DNA from: Pseudomonadota bacterium
GTDB lineage: Bacteria; Myxococcota_A; Polyangia; Haliangiales; Haliangiaceae
DNA: 64,000 nt
Direction: 5' to 3'
NCBI GenBank assembly: GCA_022360315.1
Contig: JAKSDA010000065.1
Coordinates: 1-64,000, forward strand
A model generated the notes under the pieces. It was not told where the DNA came from. It did not search any database and saw only the letters and a list, made by a program, of their open reading frames with translations. The translations under genes were made by a program, and so were the position numbers. Within the stretch, counting starts at the first letter, position 1. Every line of letters starts with the position of its first letter. This document shows, piece after piece, positions 26,486 to 34,818 of the stretch.

Positions 26486-28879
26486 GTGGTGCGATCGCTC
26501 TTTCCCCATACCATTTTTGGCCGGTTGCTCACCGCCTTGCTGCTCGCCGCAGTCGTTCCGGTGACCTTGCTGTGGGCCGTGGATTACGCCGGGCGCCAAA
26601 AAATCGACGAGGCCACTGCCCGCGAGCGATTATCACAACAAATATTGTATCTCGAGCAGGCTTTCGAGAGCAAAGTGCGAATGCCGCTGCACAGTCATCT
26701 GGTCGCTCTGGCCAACAGCCCGACTGTCGACAGATTCCTGCTGTCATCAGAGACAGTGATGCTCCTTATCGTCTCCGATCTGGAAAAACTCTTCCACATG
26801 ACTGCCGCTCAGGTGCCCCAGCTGGTGTCGATCGGTTTTGTCGATCACCGGGGCAGAGAACGCGCCCGCGTGGTGCGCGGAAAACGGATCAAGGAGTACC
26901 GCAACCTCACCACCGAGACTGCCGTTATCGGCCCCGACAGCCCGGAGTCGGGACCTTCTCAGCACAGCGACACCGCCTTTGCCAGCCAGGTCCGACTGTT
27001 TTCGAAGCTGCGCGCTCACCCCGCGCTCACTGTGCTGGTCGAGTCGCCGCTGGGGACCGGCGAGGGCAAGGCCGTCTTCACTGCCGGTATAGCTCGAAAC
27101 GACCCCAATACAGGCCAGTTCGGCGGCGCCATCGTGGTCGAGTACGATCTGAGCAGCTTTCTGTCCACCGCGGCCAGCTTCAAGTTCCACGACGTGAGCC
27201 ACGCCTGGGTCATGACAGCGGACTTCGAGGTGCTCCTCGAGCCGCGCCGGGGCGAAAGGCGTCTCGAACCGGATCGCACCCTCTTGCGATCGGGCGAGCA
27301 GGCAGCTCGCCCGATCGGCGAGCCGACCCCCCACGTGGCGGTGAATGAGCGCGGTGCTGTCGCGTCGAGCCAGCTCGTGCTGGCCGAGGATGGCTCGTTT
27401 CTGTCACTCGCTCTCAGCGTGCCGGCCGATGTATTTCGAGCCGACCTCGAGCGGACCAATCGAACCTACTCGCGGTTGCTCATCCTGGTCATCGCCCTGT
27501 CACTCGCCCTTGCGGTGGTGTTCTCCCGGCTTTTGGCCCGGCCCATCGAGCAGCTCGCCCGGGCCACCAACAAGGTCGCTCACGGCGAGCTATCGCTCAG
27601 CGTAACGCTGCAAGGTGGCCGCGAAATCGAAGAACTGGGCAACTCGTTCAACACCATGGTGACCGAACTATCGCGCGCGTACGAGATCCTGGAAGGCGCG
27701 CATCGATATACCGAAAATATCGTGTCGTCCATGGTCGATGCGCTGATCGTGGTCAAGCGCGACGTGGTGGTGGCCAGCGCCAACAGAGCAGCGTACCGCT
27801 TGCTCGGCTATCGACGGAGGCAGTTGATCGGCCTTCCACTGGCCCAATTTCTGGATTTTCCAGGCGACCGGCCGGGCACCAGAAAGACCACTGTCGGCGC
27901 CTATCTGGCCCGGGTCATCGCAGTGGGCCTGCTGCGCGACGTCGAGGCCATCCTGGTGGCAAACGACGGCACCCGGATCCCGGTGGCGATCAGTGGTTCG
28001 GTCATGCGCGGCACTCAGGGGGAAGTCGAGGCCATCCTGCTCCTGGCTCGCGATACGCGCCAGCTTCGCCGTCTCCTGGCCGAGGCGGCGACCGCGCGGG
28101 TCGAGCGCGAAAAAGCCGAGGAACTCGCCCGTGCCTACCAGGCGCTCGAGGTGGCAAATTGCGAACTCGAGTCATTCTCCTACACGGTATCGCACGATCT
28201 CCGGCAGCCGTTGCGCCACATCGACGGTTTCAGCCAGGTCCTGGTCGAGGATTGCAGCGACCAGCTCGACGAGCAGGGCAAGAAATACCTGGCTCGGGTT
28301 CGCGCTGCTGCCCAGCGAATGGGCCAGCTCATCGACGACTTGCTCACCCTGTCGCGGATCTCGCGGCAGTCGCTGCAGAGAAATGAAGTCGACCTCAGTC
28401 AAATGGTGCGCGAGATTGCAGACGGATTGAGCGCGACCCAGCCCGAGCGGCGCGTCGATTGGTCGATCGCGGCACAGATTACGGTGAACGCCGACCCACA
28501 CCTGGTCCGCATCGCGATCGAGAATTTGCTCGGCAACGCCTGGAAATTCACCCAACACCGGGATGGCGCGCGCATCGAATTCGGGCTTGCCGACGATGAT
28601 ACCGATGAAGTGCCGGCCTGCTTCATTCGCGACAATGGCGCCGGATTCGACATGAAGTACGCCAACAAGCTGTTTGGCGCCTTCCAGCGCCTGCATTCAG
28701 AGGATGAATTCGAAGGCACGGGGATCGGATTGGCCACTGTCGAACGCATTATTCGCCGCCACGGCGGGCGTGTATGGGCGGAAGGGAAAGTCGGGACCGG
28801 AGCGACATTTTACTTCACACTACCATTGAATACAGGAGCGATGAATGCAGAACAAGCTCATCATTCTCGTAGAGGATAA
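26486..28879 (+). CDS. Membrane sensor histidine kinase (Cache-HAMP-PAS-HisKA-HATPase)
   Basis: 797 residues from the first of two consecutive GTG codons. Domains in order: membrane helix about 10-28; large extracytoplasmic sensor about 35-325; second helix about 330-350 (LLILVIALSLALAVVFSRLL); HAMP about 350-400; PAS-like domain about 410-530; HisKA about 560-630 with the H-box SHDLRQPLRHIDGF (His near residue 570); and HATPase about 670-790 with the N-box NLLGNAWKFT and GTGIGLATVERI. It likely receives input from the binding protein encoded just upstream. The last 35 bases overlap the response regulator gene. Confidence 0.93.
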   Translation: MVRSLFPHTIFGRLLTALLLAAVVPVTLLWAVDYAGRQKIDEATARERLSQQILYLEQAFESKVRMPLHSHLVALANSPTVDRFLLSSETVMLLIVSDLEKLFHMTAAQVPQLVSIGFVDHRGRERARVVRGKRIKEYRNLTTETAVIGPDSPESGPSQHSDTAFASQVRLFSKLRAHPALTVLVESPLGTGEGKAVFTAGIARNDPNTGQFGGAIVVEYDLSSFLSTAASFKFHDVSHAWVMTADFEVLLEPRRGERRLEPDRTLLRSGEQAARPIGEPTPHVAVNERGAVASSQLVLAEDGSFLSLALSVPADVFRADLERTNRTYSRLLILVIALSLALAVVFSRLLARPIEQLARATNKVAHGELSLSVTLQGGREIEELGNSFNTMVTELSRAYEILEGAHRYTENIVSSMVDALIVVKRDVVVASANRAAYRLLGYRRRQLIGLPLAQFLDFPGDRPGTRKTTVGAYLARVIAVGLLRDVEAILVANDGTRIPVAISGSVMRGTQGEVEAILLLARDTRQLRRLLAEAATARVEREKAEELARAYQALEVANCELESFSYTVSHDLRQPLRHIDGFSQVLVEDCSDQLDEQGKKYLARVRAAAQRMGQLIDDLLTLSRISRQSLQRNEVDLSQMVREIADGLSATQPERRVDWSIAAQITVNADPHLVRIAIENLLGNAWKFTQHRDGARIEFGLADDDTDEVPACFIRDNGAGFDMKYANKLFGAFQRLHSEDEFEGTGIGLATVERIIRRHGGRVWAEGKVGTGATFYFTLPLNTGAMNAEQAHHSRRG

Positions 28880-29297
28880 CGAGGACGACGCTGAACTGGC
28901 CGTGCGCGCCCTGCAAAGGAACAAAATCGCAGCCAAAGTCAAGGTGTTCTCAGACGGTGAGGTCGCCCTTGAATACTTGTTGAGTGTGGGCCAGGACGCC
29001 GACATGCAGGGCGAAGCCATGCCACAGCTGGTATTGCTCGACCTCAAGTTACCCAGGTTGAACGGTATAGAAGTTCTCGACCGATTGCGCACCCGGTTGC
29101 AGACCAGGTTGCCGCCAGTCGTCATGCTCACCACGTCCAACGCCGAAATCGATATTGCCGAGTGTTACCGGTTAGGTGCCAATAGCTACATTCAGAAACC
29201 TGTGGATTTTTCGCAGTTCATCGCCGCAGTGGGGGAAATAGCCAACTATTGGTTGGGGCTCAACGAGACCGTAACTGGCCAGCATGACTCGCTTTGA
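28845..29297 (+). CDS. Single-domain response regulator (Rcp1/CheY-like)
   Basis: 150 residues forming one receiver domain: acidic pocket LVEDNEDDAELA, phospho-acceptor Asp in LVLLDLKLPRLNG, the conserved Thr in VVMLTTS, and Lys in YIQKPVDF. The loop before the phospho-Asp and the extended C-terminus are typical of Rcp1-type regulators that pair with PAS/phytochrome-like kinases. There is no output domain, so it may relay phosphate to the hybrid kinase downstream or act by binding. Its start overlaps the kinase gene by 35 bases, indicating tight coupling. Confidence 0.93.
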   Translation: MQNKLIILVEDNEDDAELAVRALQRNKIAAKVKVFSDGEVALEYLLSVGQDADMQGEAMPQLVLLDLKLPRLNGIEVLDRLRTRLQTRLPPVVMLTTSNAEIDIAECYRLGANSYIQKPVDFSQFIAAVGEIANYWLGLNETVTGQHDSL

Positions 29298-29363
29298 GCA
29301 AGTTGTAAAAACACCGGCGATCGGTGTAATTGCCGGAACGAGAATTCGCCGGGATCGTGTAAC

Positions 29364-31064
29364 ATGGTAGCATCAGCACTCACTCGGGTGCCCTATCTGC
29401 ACGCCGTGGACTCCAGCAGCAAGAAAGGACCGGACTCCTTACTCAACGTTCTGTTGGTGGAGGATTCGGAAGAAGACGCGTTCTTTGTCGTACGCTCGCT
29501 CGAGTGTTATGGCTTTTCGGTGGCGTCGGAACGGGTAGAAACCGAAAACGCCCTGGTTGATGCGCTGAATCGGCGTCCCTGGGACGTCATTCTGTCGGAT
29601 TACTCCATGCCGCACTTCGACGCCACCGGTGCGCTCGAAGTGGTCCATCACAGCGATCAACGGGGAGTCCCATTTCTCATCGTGTCCGGTGCCATCGGCG
29701 AGGACACCGCGGTTACCGCCATGCGGGCCGGCGCGCACGATTATGTGCTCAAGAGCAAACTCGACCGTCTCGGTCCGGCGGTGGAACGGGAGATCCGGGC
29801 CGCGCGCGCGCGCGCGCAAAGCGAAGAACTCGAGCGTCGGCTCATGCACGCCGACCGCCTGGCTGCAATCGGTCAGCTAGCCGCCGGTGTCGCCCACGAG
29901 ATCAATAATCCACTCGCTTTTATCATGGGCAATGTGGAGATCCTCGGCGAGCACATCGAGACCATGCGCGCCCTGGTCGACGCCTGTCAACACGCTATCG
30001 ACAGCGATACCTCCCCCGCGCTGGACGAGGTAAGCAAAATTCTGGCCACTGGCGACCCGCAACACGCGCTCTACGACATGCACGAGATCCGTATGGCCAG
30101 CATGTCCGGAGCTGAGCGCATTGCCGCCATCGTCCGGGATCTGCGCACCTTCGCCCGCATCGAGAACGACGACGTCGAGATGATCAACATCAACAGCGTC
30201 GTCAACGTCGCGTGCAACATGGTGGAGAACACGATCCGGCACAAGGCCATCCTCGACCGGGATCTGGGTGAGATTCCGCGTTTTGCCGGTGACCGCAATA
30301 AGTTGACCCAGACTGTGGTCAACCTTCTGGTCAATGCTGCTCAGGCCATCGAAGACGGCGATATCGGCGATAACAAGGTCAAGGTCACCACCCGCTGCGA
30401 CGGCGACGGGTTGCTCTTGACGGTCGAGGATACCGGCAGCGGAATCCCCGAGGTCATCCGCAAGCAGATCTTCGAGCCCTTCTTCACCACCAAGTCGCGC
30501 GATCAGGGTACTGGCCTGGGACTCGCCCTGTGTGCTGACATCGTGCGCAAACACAAAGGTGCGATCTCGGTGGATAGCGAGCTGGGTCGAGGTACGTGTT
30601 TCACCCTGCGCATCCCTCTGGAAACCGGCCTCAGACCGAAGCGGAGGGGGGCCACGACCAGTGGTGAGGAGTTGTTGCCCGGTTCGGCCCGTATCCTCAT
30701 CATCGACGACGAGCGTGAAGTTCGCAACATGTATCAGCGCATGCTCAATGCCGACCACGAGGTCGTGCTGGCCTCGGGTGGCGAGGAGGGGCTCGCCATC
30801 TTGCGACGCGATCGCGAGTTCGACGTCGTTCTGTGCGATCTCATGATGCCCGGGGTAGACGGTCTGATGTTTTACCGCGAGGTAGCCCAGCGCTGGCCAG
30901 ACATCGCCGACAGCATCATCTTCATCACCGGCGGGGCATTTACCGCACGGATGAGTGATTTTGTCGCCAATATCGGTAACCGGGTACTCGAAAAGCCGAT
31001 ATCGCGCAAGCGATTGCGGCGAGTTGTCGACAGCCAATGCATCGGCAAAGCGGCCAAGGCGTGA
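29364..31064 (+). CDS. Hybrid kinase: REC-HisKA-HATPase-REC
   Basis: 566 residues, cytoplasmic. First receiver about 28-150 (VLLVEDSEEDA, phospho-Asp in VILSDYSMPHFD, K in YVLKSKL). Then a coiled coil and HisKA with GVAHEINNPL (His about residue 178), HATPase about 285-420 (NLLVNAAQAIEDGD, GTGLGLALCADI) and a C-terminal receiver about 439-555 (ILIIDDEREVR, VLCDLMMPGVDG, K in VLEKPISR). Receivers at both ends suggest it can be switched by the upstream kinase and then phosphorylate its own or another receiver. It is the fourth gene of the signalling cluster. Confidence 0.93.
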   Translation: MVASALTRVPYLHAVDSSSKKGPDSLLNVLLVEDSEEDAFFVVRSLECYGFSVASERVETENALVDALNRRPWDVILSDYSMPHFDATGALEVVHHSDQRGVPFLIVSGAIGEDTAVTAMRAGAHDYVLKSKLDRLGPAVEREIRAARARAQSEELERRLMHADRLAAIGQLAAGVAHEINNPLAFIMGNVEILGEHIETMRALVDACQHAIDSDTSPALDEVSKILATGDPQHALYDMHEIRMASMSGAERIAAIVRDLRTFARIENDDVEMININSVVNVACNMVENTIRHKAILDRDLGEIPRFAGDRNKLTQTVVNLLVNAAQAIEDGDIGDNKVKVTTRCDGDGLLLTVEDTGSGIPEVIRKQIFEPFFTTKSRDQGTGLGLALCADIVRKHKGAISVDSELGRGTCFTLRIPLETGLRPKRRGATTSGEELLPGSARILIIDDEREVRNMYQRMLNADHEVVLASGGEEGLAILRRDREFDVVLCDLMMPGVDGLMFYREVAQRWPDIADSIIFITGGAFTARMSDFVANIGNRVLEKPISRKRLRRVVDSQCIGKAAKA

Positions 31065-31187
31065 CCGCTGCGGGCCGATCGGGCACTCGGCCAGCGGCGC
31101 GCAGCCGATCGCCAAGCCAATTGGCCAACCTCGCACGGTACGTCTAATGTACTGATTTAATTTTATTTTATCCAGCCTGACGACATT

Positions 31188-31283
31188 TTACGAGGGTTGA
31201 GTCGCCCGCTCGCGCGGCAGGTCGGCAACACTCGGTCCCGGCTGCCAGACCAGACGGCCTCGGGCAATCCACAGCGGCTGCAT
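31188..31283 (-). CDS. Short 31-codon frame with strong ribosome site, possibly a truncated gene start
   Basis: The ATG at 31283 is preceded by CCGGAGGA directly upstream, an unusually good ribosome site for this region. It encodes MQPLWIARGRLVWQPGPSVA and ends TQPS at a TAA at 31188-31190. The start reads like the beta-strand N-terminus of a larger enzyme, so this may be the broken 5' end of a lost gene rather than a real small protein. No family is recognised. Confidence 0.25.
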   Translation of the reverse strand: MQPLWIARGRLVWQPGPSVADLPRERATQPS

Positions 31284-31344
31284 TCCTCCGGCAACCTCAT
31301 AGCCAGTGAATTTTTGTGTTATGACATTCCATCCCGAGGAGAGA

Positions 31345-32244
31345 ATGTCTGATCAACGTTCTTATACTGCCGGTCGATTTGCATTTGGTGTCGATGGAAC
31401 GTTTGCCGGGTTCATCAAGAAAGTGTCCGGCGGCACCATCAAGGCCGACGTGGCGACGCACGACCTGGGCACCAGCTACTACCAGAAAAAGAATCTAGCT
31501 ACCATCCAACACGACCCACTCACCGTGGAGATCTCCATGGGTATGGGCAAGCCGATGTGGGATTGGATCAAGGCGTCTTTCGACAAGGGCTTCGTACAGA
31601 AAAACTGCGAACTGTACGCTGCCGACTTCAATCACAAGATCCGGGCGATTCGGATCTTGAACGACGCCTACATCGAAGAGGTCGCCATCCCGACGTGCGA
31701 TGGCGCGAGCAAAGAGGCTGGCTACTTCACCGTCAAGATCAATCCCAACACGATTCGCTACGAGCGAGGTGACGGCAGCGAGATTCTCGGGGTGGAGGAC
31801 GCCGGCGCCAAAAAGTGGTTGTGCAGCAATTTTCGTTTTGAACTCGGCAATCTACCCTGTGACCGGGTCGCCAAGATCGAGTCGTTCAAATGGACGCAGA
31901 AGATCATCGAAGGCCGGGTGGGTGCCCAGCGCGAGGCGGTAAAAGAGCCAGCTGCCCTCGAAGTCGACAATCTCAAGGTGACGTTTTCCATGGCGGATAT
32001 CGAGCCCTGGGCCGAGTGGCACAAGAGCTTCGTCATCGACGGCAAATGCACGGACAGCGATGAGTTGACCGGATCGCTGACCTTTTTGGGTCCCGATCTG
32101 GAAGAAGAACTGGCCTCGATCAGCCTCAAACACGTCGGAATCATCTCTCTCGAGCAAGGGGCGGTCGAAGCCAACAAAGAGGAAATCGCCCGCGCCACAG
32201 TCGAACTCTACGTCGAAGAAGTCGCATTTGATTCGTACGCGTAA
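31345..32244 (+). CDS. Orphan double tail-tube-like (gp19 family) protein
   Basis: About 299 residues from the ATG at 31345 with GAGGAGAGA upstream. The N-terminal half matches the T4 gp19-type tail-tube pattern of contractile tails and eCIS particles: GRFAFGVDGTFAGFIKKVSG, then WDWIKASFDKGF and VAIPTCDGASKEAGYFTVKI. The second half (from NFRFELGNLPCDRVAKIESF through YVEEVAFDSY) repeats the same layout, so it appears to be a fused two-domain tube protein. There are no sheath, baseplate, spike or ClpV-like genes nearby. Either it is a remnant, a domesticated protein, or the rest of the system lies elsewhere. Confidence 0.75.
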   Translation: MSDQRSYTAGRFAFGVDGTFAGFIKKVSGGTIKADVATHDLGTSYYQKKNLATIQHDPLTVEISMGMGKPMWDWIKASFDKGFVQKNCELYAADFNHKIRAIRILNDAYIEEVAIPTCDGASKEAGYFTVKINPNTIRYERGDGSEILGVEDAGAKKWLCSNFRFELGNLPCDRVAKIESFKWTQKIIEGRVGAQREAVKEPAALEVDNLKVTFSMADIEPWAEWHKSFVIDGKCTDSDELTGSLTFLGPDLEEELASISLKHVGIISLEQGAVEANKEEIARATVELYVEEVAFDSYA

Positions 32245-32306
32245 CCCGAAACTCTGATGCGTCGCTCGGCGCGGCAAGCGGCGGGCCGACCCGGCATAAA
32301 ACAACA

Positions 32307-32342
32307 GCGGGCTGGTCGAGGCCGCGCCTCCAACCAGCCCGC
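32307..32342 (-). terminator. Terminator between the tube-like gene and the protease gene
   Basis: The stem GCGGGCTGGT (32307-32316) pairs with ACCAGCCCGC (32333-32342) and encloses a second stem GAGGC/GCCTC. On the minus strand it is followed by TGTTGTTTTAT, so it is a good Rho-independent terminator for the protease gene. The plus side has only AAAATC after it. Confidence 0.8.
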
Positions 32343-32392
32343 AAAATCACTCCGACCGCGCGTCGCGTGCAGGTCGGGTGTCGTGGCGTGGA

Positions 32393-33145
32393 TTATCGGA
32401 TGAACTGATCGACGAAGTCCGAGTAGGTGTCCACGCGAGTGCTGGACGCCTCGAACAGGCAGAAGATGAAGCCAAACGAGTTGACGCCGATGATGGTCTC
32501 CTGGCCGTCGATCTCCATGAGGACCGGGCCACCCGAGTCGCCGTTGCAGATGTTGCGGCCAAAGCGGCCAGTGCGGACCAACTTGCTGTCGAAGCCGTTG
32601 AGGTTCACATCGGCCTCACGCTTGACGCCAGCACCGCTCTGGCTGAATCCATTGTTGAGGCCGTAGCCGATGATGCGGACCGGGTCGCCGACAAAGCTCG
32701 ACGGCAGTGCCTCGCGGCGATACGGAACCGGCTCGATGTCGACCCGCTCGCTCAGGATGACGACCGCGATGTCGTGCCCGTTGGTGAGGTTGTTGGGGTT
32801 GAACTGCTCGTCGTAATGGACTGCAGCAGCCGGGATCTCGGGGCCGCGAGTGTCGGGATCGGTGATGTCATGGCCGAGCAAAACACTGAACTCGGCGTCG
32901 GCACCCACCAAGTCGGGGAAAACACAGTGAGCCGCGGTGAGAACCACGTCAGCAGCGATAACGGTGCCAGTGCACAGCGATCCCCGGTCCGCGCCGGGCT
33001 CGCGGGCATAGACAGCGACAACCGCAGGATCACCCGCGGTCGGGGTTCCGCCGACGATCTCCTCGTCGGTGACGTTCAAGTTGTCTTCCCCCACTGCACA
33101 GCCGAGGAACAATCCGCTCACAAGCAAAACCAATGTCTTTTTCAT
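32393..33145 (-). CDS. Trypsin-like serine protease, secreted lipoprotein
   Basis: About 250 residues from the ATG at 33145 (TGGAG upstream), with a lipoprotein signal ending LFLGC. The S1 peptidase triad is intact: TAAHC (His), NGHDIAVVIL (Asp) and NGDSGGPV (Ser). The mature enzyme begins after a short propeptide at EEIVGG, the usual zymogen cleavage site (I-V-G-G). It is expected to act in the envelope or outside the cell; the residue before the triad Ser block (ICNGDSGG) does not show a trypsin-type Asp clearly, so specificity is uncertain. It is monocistronic with an AT-rich promoter region. Confidence 0.92.
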   Translation of the reverse strand: MKKTLVLLVSGLFLGCAVGEDNLNVTDEEIVGGTPTAGDPAVVAVYAREPGADRGSLCTGTVIAADVVLTAAHCVFPDLVGADAEFSVLLGHDITDPDTRGPEIPAAAVHYDEQFNPNNLTNGHDIAVVILSERVDIEPVPYRREALPSSFVGDPVRIIGYGLNNGFSQSGAGVKREADVNLNGFDSKLVRTGRFGRNICNGDSGGPVLMEIDGQETIIGVNSFGFIFCLFEASSTRVDTYSDFVDQFIR

Positions 33146-33655
33146 GTAGTTTCTCCAGTAATTAGTTTTATTTCGCAATCTAGTTAATTGGTCTATTAAT
33201 CTATTATATTGTTATTAACCTATTACTGCTTTAGATGGATAATGCGTATTCATCGATGTGAACCGTAATCACACCGCCGGCGCGCGCGGTTGGACTTGGT
33301 GACGGCGCTACATCTGGTGATGCTGCTGGATCTGCTTCACAGCGCCCGACCGCCAGGCTTCCCCCCGACAGCCAACCTACCATTCCCTAGCTGTCTCGCT
33401 GCACGAGCGACGGGTTCAAAGTCAATAGTCTTTGTCTACCTGCACCCTACATAAACCTACAAACCGCGCGTCCGCAATAGCAAAAGCGAGATTAAAGCGA
33501 GCTTCAGGAGGGTTTTTTTTTGACCGATCCCGAATAGGGCTCATTGATCCCGCATCAGTCGTCACTGCACTTGCAGTATTTGCGGGTAGCGCACGATCGC
33601 GTTGCATAGTGTCCCGGGTGATCGTGTGTAGAGACGTCGGGCGAGAGGTAGTGGG
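33146..33655. other. AT-rich intergenic region upstream of the protease gene
   Basis: About 510 bases between two minus-strand genes. The part next to the protease (33146-33240) is much more AT-rich than the surroundings and likely holds its promoter. The rest shows no gene. Confidence 0.45.
33203..33208 (-). promoter_or_regulatory. Candidate -10 box of the protease gene
   Basis: On the minus strand this is TATAAT, about 58 bases upstream of the chosen ATG, inside a strongly AT-rich stretch. No good -35 (TTGACA-like) was found at standard spacing, so this is tentative. Confidence 0.3.
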
Positions 33656-34588
33656 TCAGTCTTTGAGCAGATCTTCGACCATGGAGGTGGACAGATAGCG
33701 CTCGCCGGTATCGGGCAAGATGACGACGACGTTTTGTCCTTTCATCTCGGCGCGACGGGCCACGCGCATCGCTGCGGTCAGGGCAGCTCCCGAGGAGATG
33801 CCGGCCAAAATGCCCTCTTCGCGAGCCAGCCGGCGTGCATTGTCAATGGCGGCACGTTCGCTCACCGCGATGATTTCGTCGATGACGTCGCGGTCGAGAA
33901 GTTCGGGAACAAATCCGGCTCCGATACCCTGAATGTAGTGGGGGCCGGGCGGGCGACCCGAGAGCACGGCTGAATCGGATGGTTCGACCGCGATAACCTT
34001 GGCGTTGGGACACTCTTTGCGCAGTACTCGACCGATTCCGGTCACCGTGCCGCCAGTTCCGACTCCGGCCACGAAGGCGCCAATTTCGCCGCCTGTATCA
34101 TCCAGAATCTCCTTGGCCGTGGTGTGCTCGTGCATGTCCGGATTGGCTGGGTTGCCGAACTGTTGCAGCGTCACCGCGCCCGGAGTTTCCCTGGCGATTT
34201 CTTCGGCTTTGCGCACAGCCTCGCGCATGAGCCCGCCGGGGGTCAATACCACCCGGGCGCCGAACATGCGCAAAAGCGCCACGCGCTCGCGGCTCATGCT
34301 TTCGGGCATAGCGATCACCAATTTGTAGCCAAGAGCTGCAGCGGCAAATGCGAGCGCGATGCCGGTGTTGCCCGACGTGGCTTCGACGATGACCGCTCCG
34401 GGCTTGAGGATGCCGCGCTGCTCGGCATCGCGGATCATCGCCACTCCGATGCGATCCTTTACGCTGGAACAGGGATTACGCGACTCGGTTTTGCCCAGAA
34501 TTGTAGCCCCTAGGCCGGCCGAGACGCGCTGCAAGCGGATCAGAGGTGTATTGCCAACGGTGTCGACGACGCTATCGTAAATCGCCAT
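33656..34588 (-). CDS. cysK: Cysteine synthase A (O-acetylserine sulfhydrylase)
   Basis: 310 residues, the normal length. PLP-binding Lys is in NPCSSVKDRIG (about residue 44); the substrate loop is EATSGNTGIAL; the phosphate-binding Gly loop is GVGTGGTVTGIGR; and the C-terminal SSGAA is present. It makes cysteine from O-acetylserine and sulfide in the cytoplasm. It is most like CysK; CysM-type and cystathionine beta-synthase-type enzymes are less likely given length and motifs. It is monocistronic, divergent from the regulator gene. Confidence 0.93.
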   Translation of the reverse strand: MAIYDSVVDTVGNTPLIRLQRVSAGLGATILGKTESRNPCSSVKDRIGVAMIRDAEQRGILKPGAVIVEATSGNTGIALAFAAAALGYKLVIAMPESMSRERVALLRMFGARVVLTPGGLMREAVRKAEEIARETPGAVTLQQFGNPANPDMHEHTTAKEILDDTGGEIGAFVAGVGTGGTVTGIGRVLRKECPNAKVIAVEPSDSAVLSGRPPGPHYIQGIGAGFVPELLDRDVIDEIIAVSERAAIDNARRLAREEGILAGISSGAALTAAMRVARRAEMKGQNVVVILPDTGERYLSTSMVEDLLKD

Positions 34589-34818
34589 TAGAATGTGCTA
34601 CCACGGTCGCGAGCTCTGGCAAAGTCACTGCATTGGGTATCGGATGGAGCGATATTGTCGTACTCTTCATGTACTGAGAAAACTAGCCTCGATACGCTGT
34701 AGTGCTGGACAACCCGGCGAGGATGTTCCAGTAGTCACGTGGAGCGGCCGGCTGAAGCCGGAATGCCCTGCCTTACAGCGTGTTTCGAATGGCCACTCAC
34801 CCTGAGAAGGATTCGGAG

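Noticed and set aside
29877..31136. A 419-codon minus-strand frame opposite the hybrid kinase
   Set aside because: Antisense shadow of a gene with clear kinase motifs.
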